From: Algoriphagus aquimarinus
GTDB taxonomy: Bacteria > Bacteroidota > Bacteroidia > Cytophagales > Cyclobacteriaceae
Assembly: GCF_900112005.1 (NCBI RefSeq)
Contig: NZ_FOKK01000005.1
Span: 101,183 to 165,182 of the forward strand
DNA length: 64,000 nt
Direction of reading: 5' to 3'
Each line of letters opens with the position of its first letter. Position 1 is the first letter of the stretch. Below the pieces are notes generated by a model. That model saw only the letters and a list, made by a program, of their open reading frames with translations. It was not told the origin of the DNA and did no database searches. The translations under genes were made by a program, and so were the position numbers. Shown here piece by piece: positions 24,908-34,596 of the stretch.

Positions 24908-26176
24908 ATGAAAAGCAGAAGATCATTTATCCAAAAACTAGGTGCGGGAATAGCTATTCCTGGATTAGTCTCATTTAATTCTCCAATTCATACTTCTCTA
25001 AAATCTATAAACCACTCTCTGGAAGGAGAGGAGTTTTGGAATGATTTACGAAAGAAGTTCCCGCTGAAGGATAGTCGAGTGTATTTGAACAACGGGACTT
25101 TTGGCCCGTCCCCACAAGTGGTTTTGGATGCTTTGCAAAGCTCATTTGTCGAAACAAATACAAGCGGGGAATATGGCCATATAGAGCCAGAGCGTGAGAA
25201 ATTAGCAGCTTTTGTGGGGATCACAACTTCCGAGATTTCACTAACTCATAATACCACTGAGGGCATTAATATCATGTGTTGGGGACTGCCTTTGAAAGCT
25301 GGAGATGAGGTAATCATTACGTTACATGAACATGTAGGAAATGCCTTGCCTTGGCTGAATCGGGCAAAATTGCATGGGATAGTCTTGAAGCCTTTTGAAC
25401 CTAAAGCTACTCAAGCTGAGAATTTAGATCTGATTAAAAGCCTAGTAACATCCAAAACCAAAGTGATTGCGATTCCACACGTCACTTGCACTACAGGATT
25501 GGTTTTTCCCATTAAAGAGATTTCAGCTTTTGCTAGAAGTAAAGGGATATTCACAGCAATAGACGGAGCTCATGGAGTGGGCACTTTCGATCTGGACCTG
25601 AAAGATCTGGGCTGTGACTTATACGCAAGTAGCTACCATAAATGGATGCTGGGGCCAAATGGTACTGGTTTTCTATATGTGCGAGAGGAGGTTTTGGAAC
25701 AAGTTCAAGCATACCAAGTTGGTGCTTATTCTGATTTGGGATGGGATATGTACCAAAGTCCCCCTGAGTTTAAAGGGTATGTGCCTACCGCTCATCGTTT
25801 TGATTATGGAAGCCAAAGTTTACCGATGATGAAAGGTGCAGTGGCAGCGGCAGAGTTTCATGGAGAAATAGGGAAGGAGAAAGTAGAAGCAAGAGTACGG
25901 GAGTTGAATCAATACTTATTTGATGGACTTTCAGAAATGAATTCCCATTTGGATATTTTGAGTTCCTCCGAGCCAGAATCCCGGATCAGTATGGTCACTT
26001 TTAAACCTAAGAATTTGGATTATCAAGAAGCTGCAGGCTTGATTAGTAAAGAGGGTTTCAGAATTCGACAAGTTCCTGAAAGTAAGCTGGATTCTATTCG
26101 GATTTCAACACACATCTATAATAATAAAGCCGAAATTGACAGCTTTCTTGAAGCGACTAAAAATGTACTGGGTTAA
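24908..26176 (+). CDS. Tat-signal class V aminotransferase-fold PLP enzyme
   Basis: 422 residues. The N-terminus MKSRRSFIQKLGAGIAIPGL is a twin-arginine signal, so the holoenzyme is probably exported with PLP bound. The fold is aminotransferase class V: YLNNGTFGPSP (cofactor phosphate region), THNTTEGINI, the AIDGAHGVG aspartate that holds the pyridine nitrogen, and YASSYHKWMLGPNGTG with K245 as the Schiff-base lysine. Closest recognisable group is the isopenicillin-N-epimerase-like set, which includes many uncharacterised lyases and epimerases. Substrate unknown. Monocistronic. Confidence 0.88.
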   Translation: MKSRRSFIQKLGAGIAIPGLVSFNSPIHTSLKSINHSLEGEEFWNDLRKKFPLKDSRVYLNNGTFGPSPQVVLDALQSSFVETNTSGEYGHIEPEREKLAAFVGITTSEISLTHNTTEGINIMCWGLPLKAGDEVIITLHEHVGNALPWLNRAKLHGIVLKPFEPKATQAENLDLIKSLVTSKTKVIAIPHVTCTTGLVFPIKEISAFARSKGIFTAIDGAHGVGTFDLDLKDLGCDLYASSYHKWMLGPNGTGFLYVREEVLEQVQAYQVGAYSDLGWDMYQSPPEFKGYVPTAHRFDYGSQSLPMMKGAVAAAEFHGEIGKEKVEARVRELNQYLFDGLSEMNSHLDILSSSEPESRISMVTFKPKNLDYQEAAGLISKEGFRIRQVPESKLDSIRISTHIYNNKAEIDSFLEATKNVLG

Positions 26177-26190
26177 GATTTCGGCTATTA

Positions 26191-26340
26191 AGCACAACGT
26201 CCGCAAAGGTTTCGCAAAGTGTGCAATTCAAAAGCTTCATCTCCTGAGATAATAGGGCTGAAAGCCCAAAATATCTGAGCCTAGCTCGTTAGGGTTGTGT
26301 AGAAAAAATAATTATCCTGTCACATAGGCCTGAAAGATCG
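26191..26340. repeat. intergenic repeat region with a GAA-triloop hairpin
   Basis: Noncoding gap after the PLP enzyme. It contains ccgcaaaggtttcgcaaag (about 26201-26219), akin to the ctgcgaaaccttag phrase at 12436; the hairpin gggct-GAA-agccc (26255-26267), same form as those at 11716 and 11786; and a decayed copy, aggcctgaaagatcg, at about 26326. Confidence 0.5.
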
Positions 26341-26378
26341 AGAAATCACTTTTCTTCCAATTCAAAAATTCAAACTTA

Positions 26379-26759
26379 CTAGATTTTTTTCTTCTTCAAT
26401 TCCAATTTAGCTTGGGCTTCAGCGGCTCTGAATAGCGTGATGTCAGCGATCAATTTAAGAGGAAGGGGTTTGTCCAGTGGGAATTGAATCGCCCCTGTGG
26501 TAGTCAAATATTTCTTCAGTTCTTTCTTGAATTGGCTTACTCCGCTATTGGTAGGATAAAAGCCTATGTGTTTTTTCGCAGCGGCGAAGTAAACAAGTAC
26601 CTCGGTTGTCTTGTATGCTGGTACTTGGTAACTGACCACTTCCTTGGCTTTTGGTACAGCTTTCAGAATTGTCGTGCGCATTTGCTCTAGCTTTTCCCGC
26701 ACTTCAGGAGAGCACCAGCTTAGATATTCCTCAACTGAGGATGGTTTTGCGTTCATCAT
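26379..26759 (-). CDS. DUF1801 / YdhG-like protein
   Basis: 126 residues. The pattern V-EEYLSWCSPEVREKLEQMRTTILKAVP, followed by EVVSYQVPAYK and HIGFYPT, is that of the DUF1801 family, which includes YdhG-type putative iron chaperones. The conserved Tyr-x-(x)-Pro-x-Tyr and the C-terminal GAIQFPLDKPLP segment are present. Cytoplasmic; the biochemical role is not established. Minus strand, about 55 bases downstream of the M81 gene, possibly cotranscribed. Confidence 0.88.
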   Translation of the reverse strand: MMNAKPSSVEEYLSWCSPEVREKLEQMRTTILKAVPKAKEVVSYQVPAYKTTEVLVYFAAAKKHIGFYPTNSGVSQFKKELKKYLTTTGAIQFPLDKPLPLKLIADITLFRAAEAQAKLELKKKKI

Positions 26760-26814
26760 ATTATTGAGATTTTAGAGTTTGACACAAGAATCAAGACTTT
26801 TTTTTCATTACATA

Positions 26815-28374
26815 TCAGTCGAGCTTATTGGCAGCAGGCACTAATTTAGCTTTGAAATCTGGATCTGCCATATCTTTATCCAGTGGGAACATAGGTCGAT
26901 TGATACGCTTGTAACCCAGTCTCTCCAAATCCTGATCTACGCCACCTGGAGTAAGGGCCATCACCCAATCTGCTCGCATATCGTACAATTCTGGAACAAG
27001 ATATCCGATTTTTACTACCACGATATTTGCTTCTCTTGGCTTCAAGCCTAGGTCTGTAAAATCACTTTCGTTATGATAGGGCTTACGTTTTTTGGTGACG
27101 ATCACATGTACGGAACCTACTTTCACTACTACTTCTACTTCCGCAGCACTGTCACCTTCTTTGATTGATTCGACTGTTCCTTTTAGCATTACGGGAGGGG
27201 CAAATCTGTCATCTATAGCCGCACCTGCTGTTCCTTCTACTTTCCCACCTACTCCGGCTGCAATTGCTTTCTCTACAAATTCTGGCCCTGGAATAGAAGC
27301 ATAAATCAACGTTGGGCCATTTTCGGATTTGAACTCAGGTCGCTTCAGTATTTCTGTCAAAGTCCAGGTCACATCTCCAGCACCACCGGCAGTAGGGTTG
27401 TCACCCATATCAGAGATCATGAATGGCTTTTTATCAGAGGCTAGTGCCATTTTCAAACTTTCATCCAGCGTAGCAACTGGTGCTACGAATTCGAATTCAT
27501 TTCGCACATCCCAAAAGCTTTGCGCTAATTCTTCAGCTGATTCTGTCACAGCTTTCTCGTCGTCTCCAGTTACCATCACTACGGCATGATTTCTAGGTTC
27601 GTCTGCCCAGGCATAACCTATCCAAATCGCGGCATCGATCACGCCTTCCTTTTTGGTCATAGGGTCTACTTTAGCATAGAGACTCTTTCCTGGGTCAATT
27701 CTCGTACTTGTCTTTTCGCCAGGAAGCAAAATCGGAACAGGGATCCAGGCTTTGTAAGCAGGCTTTCCCTTGCCACTTTCCAATCGGTCCAGCATGTTTT
27801 CAACTGCTCTTTGCTTTGATTCCAAAGCATCCTCATGCGGTGCCATTCTGTAGCAAGTGATCAGGTCTGTGTTTTCTGCCAATCTCATGGAGACATTGCC
27901 ATGCAAATCCATAGAGGTGGAGATCAATGTCTCTGTCCCAACAACTTCACGAACGCGAATGATGAAGTCGCCTTCAGGATCATCCAGCCCAACCACGCTC
28001 ATTGCCCCATGGATATCGAAGAAAAGCCCATCGTATGGCAGGTTTTCTTTGAGCATCGCTAATGTTTTTCCGACCAGCTCTTCATAAGCCTCTCGAGTTA
28101 CGATTCCTCCGGGAATGGCATGACCTCTAAGTGTCGGAAACCATTCTGCTCTGGCTCTGTCATCTGAAGCCGAATCTAAGAAGGGATAATAATTGAAAAT
28201 ATCTACTCCTTCTCTGGTACGGAAGGCCGCCACATCACTAGTTGCTGGAGAAAAAGTGCTGGACTCAATTGCCAATCCTGCGATGGCTATACGAGGTAGG
28301 GGTTTCGATTCTTCTTTGGTCGAACAAGAAATGCTAACTAAGAGGATGAATAGAAGGGCGATAAAATTTCTCAT
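26815..28374 (-). CDS. M81 family (MlrC-like) lipoprotein metallopeptidase
   Basis: 519 residues from the ATG at 28374; an upstream TTG (28434) would only lengthen the signal. A hydrophobic stretch ends LLVSISC, a lipobox, so this is likely a lipoprotein. The mature part starts PRIAIAGLAIESSTFSP and shows FFDIHGAMSV, STSMDLHGN and DMGDNPTAGGAGD, the metal-binding His/Asp segments of MlrC, the zinc enzyme that opens linearised microcystin. In environmental Bacteroidota the true substrate is probably another peptide or an amidohydrolase-type compound. Export is atypical compared with cytoplasmic MlrC. Confidence 0.88.
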   Translation of the reverse strand: MRNFIALLFILLVSISCSTKEESKPLPRIAIAGLAIESSTFSPATSDVAAFRTREGVDIFNYYPFLDSASDDRARAEWFPTLRGHAIPGGIVTREAYEELVGKTLAMLKENLPYDGLFFDIHGAMSVVGLDDPEGDFIIRVREVVGTETLISTSMDLHGNVSMRLAENTDLITCYRMAPHEDALESKQRAVENMLDRLESGKGKPAYKAWIPVPILLPGEKTSTRIDPGKSLYAKVDPMTKKEGVIDAAIWIGYAWADEPRNHAVVMVTGDDEKAVTESAEELAQSFWDVRNEFEFVAPVATLDESLKMALASDKKPFMISDMGDNPTAGGAGDVTWTLTEILKRPEFKSENGPTLIYASIPGPEFVEKAIAAGVGGKVEGTAGAAIDDRFAPPVMLKGTVESIKEGDSAAEVEVVVKVGSVHVIVTKKRKPYHNESDFTDLGLKPREANIVVVKIGYLVPELYDMRADWVMALTPGGVDQDLERLGYKRINRPMFPLDKDMADPDFKAKLVPAANKLD

Positions 28375-28514
28375 AGCAGAAGGGCTAGTTTTTATTTTCA
28401 AATGAAAATGGCATTTGCCAATATCAGCTTTCAATTTAAACTAACATCTCGAAACATTATCTAAAATTTCTAAGAATGGTGTAAATCTAAATCAATATTT
28501 TTTTCAAAGATCTA

Positions 28515-29612
28515 TTAGTTTGCATCAGGACGATTCGCAAGAATCTGGGTAGTATGCGCAAATCTATCCAACCAGCCTCTATGATCTTTTCTTATAAAAG
28601 TCACCATAACGGTACCTACAAACCAGATCGCCAGAAAAAGCAGGTATAGGAATAGATAGAGCCTGTTGTCAAATCGAGTATCTATAAGGAATTTGGAGAC
28701 TTCCCCGACTAAAAACGGAAGGATCAAAAATACGCCATATCGGGCAATCAGAACTTTATAGGTAAGCTTAAGTCCATCCATTTTGATGATTCGGATTCCG
28801 AGCAACTTTTTACCAAATGTCTGTCCATTGGTCATTTTGCTTACGAAAATAAAATAAAAGAATATCAGACCGACTTTCATCAAGGAGAGTAACCAAACGT
28901 TCTCAGATATCCCTTCAATGATATAGGAAGTGAATAAAATCACCAGTAAGGAATCGACAAATATTGCTAAAAACCGCTGGGTCAACGTGACTTCAGATCG
29001 GTCTAAAAGTGGTTTTTTCGATACGTTAGGCAGAACATTTGAATATCTGGCGATCACAAATCCAATGAAGCAGCCAAAAGTATTGGTGATCAAGTCATCA
29101 ACTTCAAAATGTCTATACCTACAAGGATACAAGCCATATAGCGCTGTGAGCTGAGTGATTTCAAAGAATAAGGAGGCTAGAAAACCAATTAGAGTGGCTA
29201 GGCCAGCATTTTTTATTTGGAACAAATACCTTAGAAAAAATCCCAGAGGTATCAGAAGTAAAACATTAAAAGCCGTCACCATAAATGCATTACTTTTCAC
29301 GATGCTGAATAGCGAAATATTACCTTGAACTTCTTGGAAAGTTTGTTTTACAAATCGGAAAGGAAAAAAACTTGGGTCAACTTTTCCAATTCTGAATTCA
29401 CAAAACCCTTCCGAGATTACTGGAAGAGGAAGGACTGTAAGAAAGAAGGCCGTTGTCGCATAGAAAGCGAAAATGTATAAAACTAAGCTTCGGTTAAACT
29501 GGACATAGCCAATTTTCTTATACTGAAAATAAGCATAAGGGACTACACTTGCCGCGGCAACTAAAGGGAAATAAATAATTGAAGTTCTGATAGCTTCAAA
29601 ATAACTGTTCAT
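28515..29612 (-). CDS. VanZ-like / RDD domain fusion membrane protein
   Basis: 365 residues, about nine membrane helices. The first 200 residues are VanZ-like: NVLLLIPLGFFLRYLF, SLFFEITQLTALYG and DDLITNTFGCFIGFV, the usual conserved acid-rich loop. From about 215 the protein becomes an RDD domain: RFLAIFVDSLLVILF and GQTFGKKLLGIRI, with conserved Arg and Asp. The two families normally occur as separate proteins, and neither has a firm biochemical role (VanZ is linked to teicoplanin resistance). Inner membrane; no partner gene is adjacent. Confidence 0.85.
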   Translation of the reverse strand: MNSYFEAIRTSIIYFPLVAAASVVPYAYFQYKKIGYVQFNRSLVLYIFAFYATTAFFLTVLPLPVISEGFCEFRIGKVDPSFFPFRFVKQTFQEVQGNISLFSIVKSNAFMVTAFNVLLLIPLGFFLRYLFQIKNAGLATLIGFLASLFFEITQLTALYGLYPCRYRHFEVDDLITNTFGCFIGFVIARYSNVLPNVSKKPLLDRSEVTLTQRFLAIFVDSLLVILFTSYIIEGISENVWLLSLMKVGLIFFYFIFVSKMTNGQTFGKKLLGIRIIKMDGLKLTYKVLIARYGVFLILPFLVGEVSKFLIDTRFDNRLYLFLYLLFLAIWFVGTVMVTFIRKDHRGWLDRFAHTTQILANRPDAN

Positions 29613-29769
29613 GCAATCTGCGTTGGCTTCGCTGATAGCTTTGAAAGCTTCAGCTCCTTAGGTTTTCATTCCAAAAGATGACCTTTTACAATAACCGATC
29701 CTTTTAGAGGTCAATTCATCAAATAGTACACCGATAGATTGTTAATTTTGACTAAATCATCCCTTACCT

Positions 29770-30108
29770 ATGAAAGACGAAATCACTTTAAAAGAAGCTC
29801 AAGAGCAAGTTGATCAGTGGATCAAAACAGTTGGTGTTCGATACTTCAATGAATTGACCAACATGACTATTTTGATGGAAGAAGTGGGTGAACTGGCCAG
29901 AATAATGTCCAGAACCTACGGAGAGCAATCTTTCAAGGAATCAGACAAGGGCAAAGATCTGGGAGATGAGATGGCTGATGTGCTTTGGGTTCTCATTTGT
30001 CTAGCCAATCAGACTGGCGTCGATCTTACCGAGGCTATGAAAAAGAACTTCGAAAAGAAGAATGTTCGTGACATCGATAGACATAAGAATAACGAGAAAC
30101 TGAAATAG
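29770..30108 (+). CDS. MazG-like nucleotide pyrophosphohydrolase
   Basis: 112-residue all-alpha NTP pyrophosphatase. The Mg2+-binding motifs are present: EEVGELARIM (about 37-46) and DEMADVLWVL (about 72-81), the E-x-x-E-12-28-E-x-x-D layout of the MazG superfamily. It likely hydrolyses noncanonical or excess NTP to NMP and pyrophosphate. Start is the ATG at 29770; a possible -7 element TAATTTTG lies at 29743-29750. It converges on the sulfatase gene, whose stop is only eight bases away. Confidence 0.9.
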   Translation: MKDEITLKEAQEQVDQWIKTVGVRYFNELTNMTILMEEVGELARIMSRTYGEQSFKESDKGKDLGDEMADVLWVLICLANQTGVDLTEAMKKNFEKKNVRDIDRHKNNEKLK

Positions 30109-30116
30109 GAAGCTTA

Positions 30117-31595
30117 TTACTTTTTTTCGTAAAGCCCAGTGTTTCCTTCTTCCAGTAAAGGCATCAATTCAGCAACTATTTTAGGGTTTTCTCCCGCAAT
30201 GTTCACTGATTCCAAAGGATCCGTGTTATGATCATATAGCTCAATAGTTGGCTCGGCACCTCGAAAGTATTTGGTCAACCTATAGCGATCCGTTCGCATA
30301 GAAATACCATTATGATAGTAGGAGTAGGCTATATTTCCGGCCTGAGCTTCCTTAGATTTTAATAGGCTAGCAAAGCTTTCACCATCCAAATCTGTGGGGT
30401 TTTTAACTCCTAGCAATTCCATGATAGTGGGGTAAATGTCCACTGATTCCACAATTGAATTGTCGATTTTGCTGACTTTGGACCCTGGGATTTTAAATAT
30501 CAAAGCTGAGTTTAGGGCATTTTCAAAGAGTGTATGCTTACCCCAGATTTGCTGCTCTCCAAGGTGCCAGCCATGATCTCCCCAGACAATCACAATCGTA
30601 TTTTGGTCCAATTCCAGCGCTTCTAGCTCGTCTAATATCAAACCAATCTGAGCGTCTGAATAGCTGGCAGCCGCGTAATACGCATGCTTGATTTTCTTTG
30701 CGTAAGCATCTGAAAGCTGATGATCTAAGCCTGCTTTCTCTTCACCAAGTTGATATCCATTAAACTCCCCACTTTCAAGTAGACTTTGGCGTGCGACATT
30801 TTGAGGGACTGTAGGGTTTTTGGCCAATGGGATTTGATCCTCAACATATAAATCCCAGTATTTTTGCGGAGCAGTAAAAGGTAAATGTGGTTTGAATAAG
30901 CCAACGCCTAGGAAGAAGGGTTGAGAGCTGTTTTTCAGTTCTCTTAGTTTCTTGATAGCCAATTGGGTAGTGAGCCCATCTGGATAACCTAAGTCATCCA
31001 CATCTCCTGCTTCATAAGGCTTGACTTGCTTTTGCATGCTCTGACGATTTTCTCCATCTGCATATGCAAAAAATGCATTCCAACCAGTCCCCCATTTTCC
31101 ATGGTCGAATAGCAATTCATCCCAGCTGTAGGGCAATTCTCTTTGGCTAGAAACTTCTTCCTCATAGCCATACACATAGCCATCAGCGGAATGAGAGATT
31201 TTTCCAATTCCTACCGTATGATATCCATTTCTTTTGAGATGATGGATGAATGTCTCCGGCGTCTCGGATTCTGGGGTTTGATGGAATTCATCCTGCATGA
31301 TATTATTCCCTAGTTGCGCTTGTCGACTTGGTCTTTTACCAGTGAGAAAGGCAGCTCGGGAAGCTCCACAGGTGGGAACTTGCACAAAGTGATTGGTGAA
31401 ACTCACACCTTCAGAAGCTAGTTTGTCTAGATTTGGAGTTAGTATGGTGCTGTTCTCAAAATGACCTAACTCTGAACGAAGATCGTCTACTGCTATAAAG
31501 AGGACGTTAGGTCTGTTTGATTGCGCAAATCCGGAAAAGTTGGTTAATCCTACTAAGGCAATGAATACTATATGTTTTAAAAACTTGTGTTCCAT
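30117..31595 (-). CDS. secreted sulfatase, iduronate-2-sulfatase-like
   Basis: 492 residues with a signal peptide (about 1-24, ending GFAQ). The metal site opens with FIAVDDLR (D37, D38) and the formylglycine motif is C76-G-A-S-R80, the C-x-A-x-R variant accepted by anaerobic-type maturases. WGDHGWHLGEQ is the second metal segment. FIAVDDLR with the HLGE segment is characteristic of iduronate/choline-like sulfatases. It acts in the periplasm on sulfated glycans. No carbohydrate-active genes adjoin except the amylase on the same strand 148 bases upstream, which appears unrelated. Confidence 0.92.
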   Translation of the reverse strand: MEHKFLKHIVFIALVGLTNFSGFAQSNRPNVLFIAVDDLRSELGHFENSTILTPNLDKLASEGVSFTNHFVQVPTCGASRAAFLTGKRPSRQAQLGNNIMQDEFHQTPESETPETFIHHLKRNGYHTVGIGKISHSADGYVYGYEEEVSSQRELPYSWDELLFDHGKWGTGWNAFFAYADGENRQSMQKQVKPYEAGDVDDLGYPDGLTTQLAIKKLRELKNSSQPFFLGVGLFKPHLPFTAPQKYWDLYVEDQIPLAKNPTVPQNVARQSLLESGEFNGYQLGEEKAGLDHQLSDAYAKKIKHAYYAAASYSDAQIGLILDELEALELDQNTIVIVWGDHGWHLGEQQIWGKHTLFENALNSALIFKIPGSKVSKIDNSIVESVDIYPTIMELLGVKNPTDLDGESFASLLKSKEAQAGNIAYSYYHNGISMRTDRYRLTKYFRGAEPTIELYDHNTDPLESVNIAGENPKIVAELMPLLEEGNTGLYEKK

Positions 31596-31694
31596 TTTTT
31601 ACTTGATTTTCAGATACCCAATCTAGAGCATTCGCTAGGTAGATAAAAGATGAATTACAGGAATCCTGAAGTTTTGAAAAAATAGTAGTTGATA

Positions 31695-31732
31695 AAAAAT
31701 AAAAAGAGCTGGAAATTTATTTTCCAGCTCTT
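31695..31732 (-). terminator. intrinsic terminator of the alpha-amylase gene
   Basis: On the minus strand aagagctggaaa pairs with tttccagctctt around a 5-base loop and is followed by ttattttttat. It sits about 10 bases after the amylase stop and separates it from the sulfatase. Confidence 0.88.
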
Positions 31733-31742
31733 CGATGTAGTT

Positions 31743-33221
31743 CTAAATTACTTCAGTCCAGACAGAAACGGAGCCTGGTGCGCAATGGAACTCGGCCCAT
31801 CCAGATTCATTCACCCAAACTTCATCTTGGATTTTGCCTAGAATGTCTCGGAAACTTCTTCCCGAATACCGTACGCCTATTTCCATGGAAATAGTAGTTC
31901 CGTCACCGTTTGACATGACTACAGCACAACCGGAGTGATTTTCATCTCCCTCTCTTGTCCAGCCGATAGCATTTGCACTTTCGAAGTAGTCACGCTGCGT
32001 CCCAAATGCAAAATCCTTCCTTGCATATAGCATAGGTTCTAATTCATCCACTCGATTGATAAATATCTCGTAATCTTGACCATCATCTCCTTTGTCCCAA
32101 TAACTAGCGCCAAATAGATCCGGGTAAAAAACACAAGGATAACCATCTTTGCGAAGCAGAATCAACGCATAAGCCAAAGGCTTAAACCACGCTTCAACCG
32201 GTGCTTCCAATGCCTGAAGAGGCTGCGTATCGTGATTGTCGACGAGTGTTACGGCTAGTTCTTGGTTGTGTGAGACCAGTGATTTGTTGAAGATTTCCCG
32301 CAAATCAAATTGACTTCCCATATTAGAAGCTACGTGAAAACTGTGATGCAAGGCAGAATCAAATAGGCTCATCGTACCCTCTGTCGCATCAATGTATTTA
32401 GTCAATACTTCCAAATTCCCTGGAGCCCAATATTCACCCACTGCAAAAATGTCTTTACCCGTACGCTCCCTAAGTAAGTATAGAAATTCTTGAAAGTAAG
32501 CTGGAGGGATGTGCTTCACAGCATCCAAACGTACCCCGTCATAATAAGTGAGTTCGTGTAGCCAAGTAGCGTAATGTAGTAGTTCTTCCTTGACTGCGGG
32601 ATTTCTGAACTCAATGTCACAAAACATCAAGAAATCATAGTTTCCTTTTTCATTCGTAATCATTTCCTCCCAGTCATTTCCATATTCACTCATAAGGTTG
32701 AATATTCCATGCTCCTGATTTCGGTGGTCATAATCTACCCCACTAAAGCAATGTTTATCCCAAATGAAGTCAGAATATTCCCCATTTCGGCCAGGGAAGG
32801 TAAATCTAGTGAAGGCCTCAATTTCGTACGGTTCAGAGATGTTTTCAAGCCGATTTTGCTCCTTTACTTTTATAGCCTGCATCAATTCGGATTCATCTCC
32901 GCCGGCTTTGTGATTAAAAACAAAATCGACGATGACTTGGACTCCTCTATCATGAAGCGCCTGAGTAGCCTCTATGAATTCGTCTTTAGTGCCGTATTTG
33001 GTTCTTACAGTGCCTTTTTGGTCAAATTCACCTAGGTCAAATAAATCATATGTGTCATAACCTACGCTCATTCCGCCTTGTTCCCCCTTAGATGCAGGAG
33101 GCAACCATACGCTGGTAATCCCTAGATTTCCCAGGTATTCGGCTTTCTCTTTTACTTCTTTCCAAAGTGTATCTTCGGGAGAATACCAATGGAAAAATTG
33201 GATCATGGTTCCATTTTTCAT
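31743..33221 (-). CDS. cytoplasmic alpha-amylase (GH13)
   Basis: 492 residues without a signal peptide, so intracellular. GH13 conserved regions are in order: VDFVFNHK (98-105), G-V-R-L-D233-A-V-K-H (nucleophile D233), AVGEYW with acid/base E263, and VDNHD331 (transition-state stabiliser). Length and the start MIQFFHWYSPED match the GH13_5 cytoplasmic alpha-amylases that act on glycogen or imported maltodextrins. The C-terminal beta domain is complete. Monocistronic with its own terminator. Confidence 0.95.
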   Translation of the reverse strand: MKNGTMIQFFHWYSPEDTLWKEVKEKAEYLGNLGITSVWLPPASKGEQGGMSVGYDTYDLFDLGEFDQKGTVRTKYGTKDEFIEATQALHDRGVQVIVDFVFNHKAGGDESELMQAIKVKEQNRLENISEPYEIEAFTRFTFPGRNGEYSDFIWDKHCFSGVDYDHRNQEHGIFNLMSEYGNDWEEMITNEKGNYDFLMFCDIEFRNPAVKEELLHYATWLHELTYYDGVRLDAVKHIPPAYFQEFLYLLRERTGKDIFAVGEYWAPGNLEVLTKYIDATEGTMSLFDSALHHSFHVASNMGSQFDLREIFNKSLVSHNQELAVTLVDNHDTQPLQALEAPVEAWFKPLAYALILLRKDGYPCVFYPDLFGASYWDKGDDGQDYEIFINRVDELEPMLYARKDFAFGTQRDYFESANAIGWTREGDENHSGCAVVMSNGDGTTISMEIGVRYSGRSFRDILGKIQDEVWVNESGWAEFHCAPGSVSVWTEVI

Positions 33222-33507
33222 AAAAACTTGTCTAATGTGAGGTCGATTATTTTTCTATATCAAATCAAAATCAAATGAAAGGCCAAATAGATCTAAGAAG
33301 TTGAGTTATCAGGTGGCTTCTGCAAACTCAGAAACTATCAATAAACCGAAGTCAAGTTTTAAGGAAATCTCCATTTTCTCTATAAAACCATTTTTAATCA
33401 ATGCCTTACTTATCCAGGTTTTGACAACTGGAAGACAAATGGTCAATTTTATACTGACATGGTGTGCAGAGGAAAGCCAAGTGATAATGACTTACGTATC
33501 TTCAATC

Positions 33508-34596
33508 ATGAAATACTTCGCGCTTGTTTTTTTGCTTTTTTTATTATGTTCTATCCCTGATGGTCTAGCTAGACAGGATAAGGATAGCATTAACTCTAAA
33601 CTTACAGTTGTTGTTTTGCCTATAGTGTATTTTACACCAGAGACGAGCTGGGTCTTTGGGGCAGGAACAGTCGCTAATTTCAAGCTCGGTCAGGCAAGTG
33701 AAACTTATGAGAGTCAAATTGCTACAGGTATAGCCTACTCTTTATACGACCAGATTTTAACTTTTTCTAACTGGAGAATTTACACTGACGAAAACAAAAA
33801 TCTATTTCTAGGTGAATTGGGGTGGTATCGGTATGTGTTTTTCTTTTATGGAATTGGCCCAAACGTGGAGGAAGCAAATAGGGAGTCTTATAATGCAATC
33901 TTGCCAAGATTTCGTTTTTCTTATGCTCGACAAATCAAACCTAATATCAACCTAGGCTTGAGATATACTTTTGATAATTTCAAAATCACAGAAAAATTGG
34001 ATGGAGGACTTCTCACATCAGGCGATTATGTCGGCGAAAATGGTGGAGCTATAAGCGGGCTAGGACCCTTGTTGATCTATGACTCTAGAGACAATCAGCT
34101 TTTTCCCACGAAAGGGAATTATCTAGAGACCAGTATTCAGAGATTTGATGGTTTTTTGGGCAGTGATTTTAACTATTGGAATTTTATGGTTGACGCCAGG
34201 AAAATATTTCAATTAAAAAAAGACCAACTATTGGCGACTAACTTGTTGGGACAGTTTAATGCTGGAGAAGCCCCCTTCTTTGCGCTTTCTCAACTTGGAG
34301 GCAACAAGGTTATGAGAGGACTATTTGAGGGGAAATACCGTGATATGAATCTGATCGCGTTCCAGACAGAATACCGAAGGATGTTTTTACCTCGATGGGG
34401 AGCTGTCGCTTTTGGTGGTGTTGGCAATGTGTTTTCTTCCGAAAACCCTTTCGAGCTTGGCCAAACAAAAGTTACCTATGGTGTAGGAGGTAGATTTAAA
34501 TTAACAAAAAAGAAAAAGCTAAATCTACGTTTAGATTTAGCTCATTCTCCTGGAGAGGATCTTCAGTTTTATTTTACTTTTGGAGAAGCCTTTTAA
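33508..34596 (+). CDS. BamA/TamA-type outer-membrane beta-barrel protein
   Basis: 362 residues from the ATG at 33508, chosen because MKYFALVFLLFLLCSIPDGLA is a proper signal peptide; a TTG at 33301 and an ATG at 33487 are also in frame. The mature protein is a predicted beta-barrel of the surface antigen (D15) type: alternating strands, GGNKVMRGLFEGKYRD (the conserved RG motif of the Omp85 L6 loop) and a C-terminal strand ending in aromatic FYFTFGEAF. No POTRA domains precede it, so it is a short Omp85-like porin or lipase-associated barrel. Its stop shares bases with that of convergent comB. Confidence 0.82.
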   Translation: MKYFALVFLLFLLCSIPDGLARQDKDSINSKLTVVVLPIVYFTPETSWVFGAGTVANFKLGQASETYESQIATGIAYSLYDQILTFSNWRIYTDENKNLFLGELGWYRYVFFFYGIGPNVEEANRESYNAILPRFRFSYARQIKPNINLGLRYTFDNFKITEKLDGGLLTSGDYVGENGGAISGLGPLLIYDSRDNQLFPTKGNYLETSIQRFDGFLGSDFNYWNFMVDARKIFQLKKDQLLATNLLGQFNAGEAPFFALSQLGGNKVMRGLFEGKYRDMNLIAFQTEYRRMFLPRWGAVAFGGVGNVFSSENPFELGQTKVTYGVGGRFKLTKKKKLNLRLDLAHSPGEDLQFYFTFGEAF

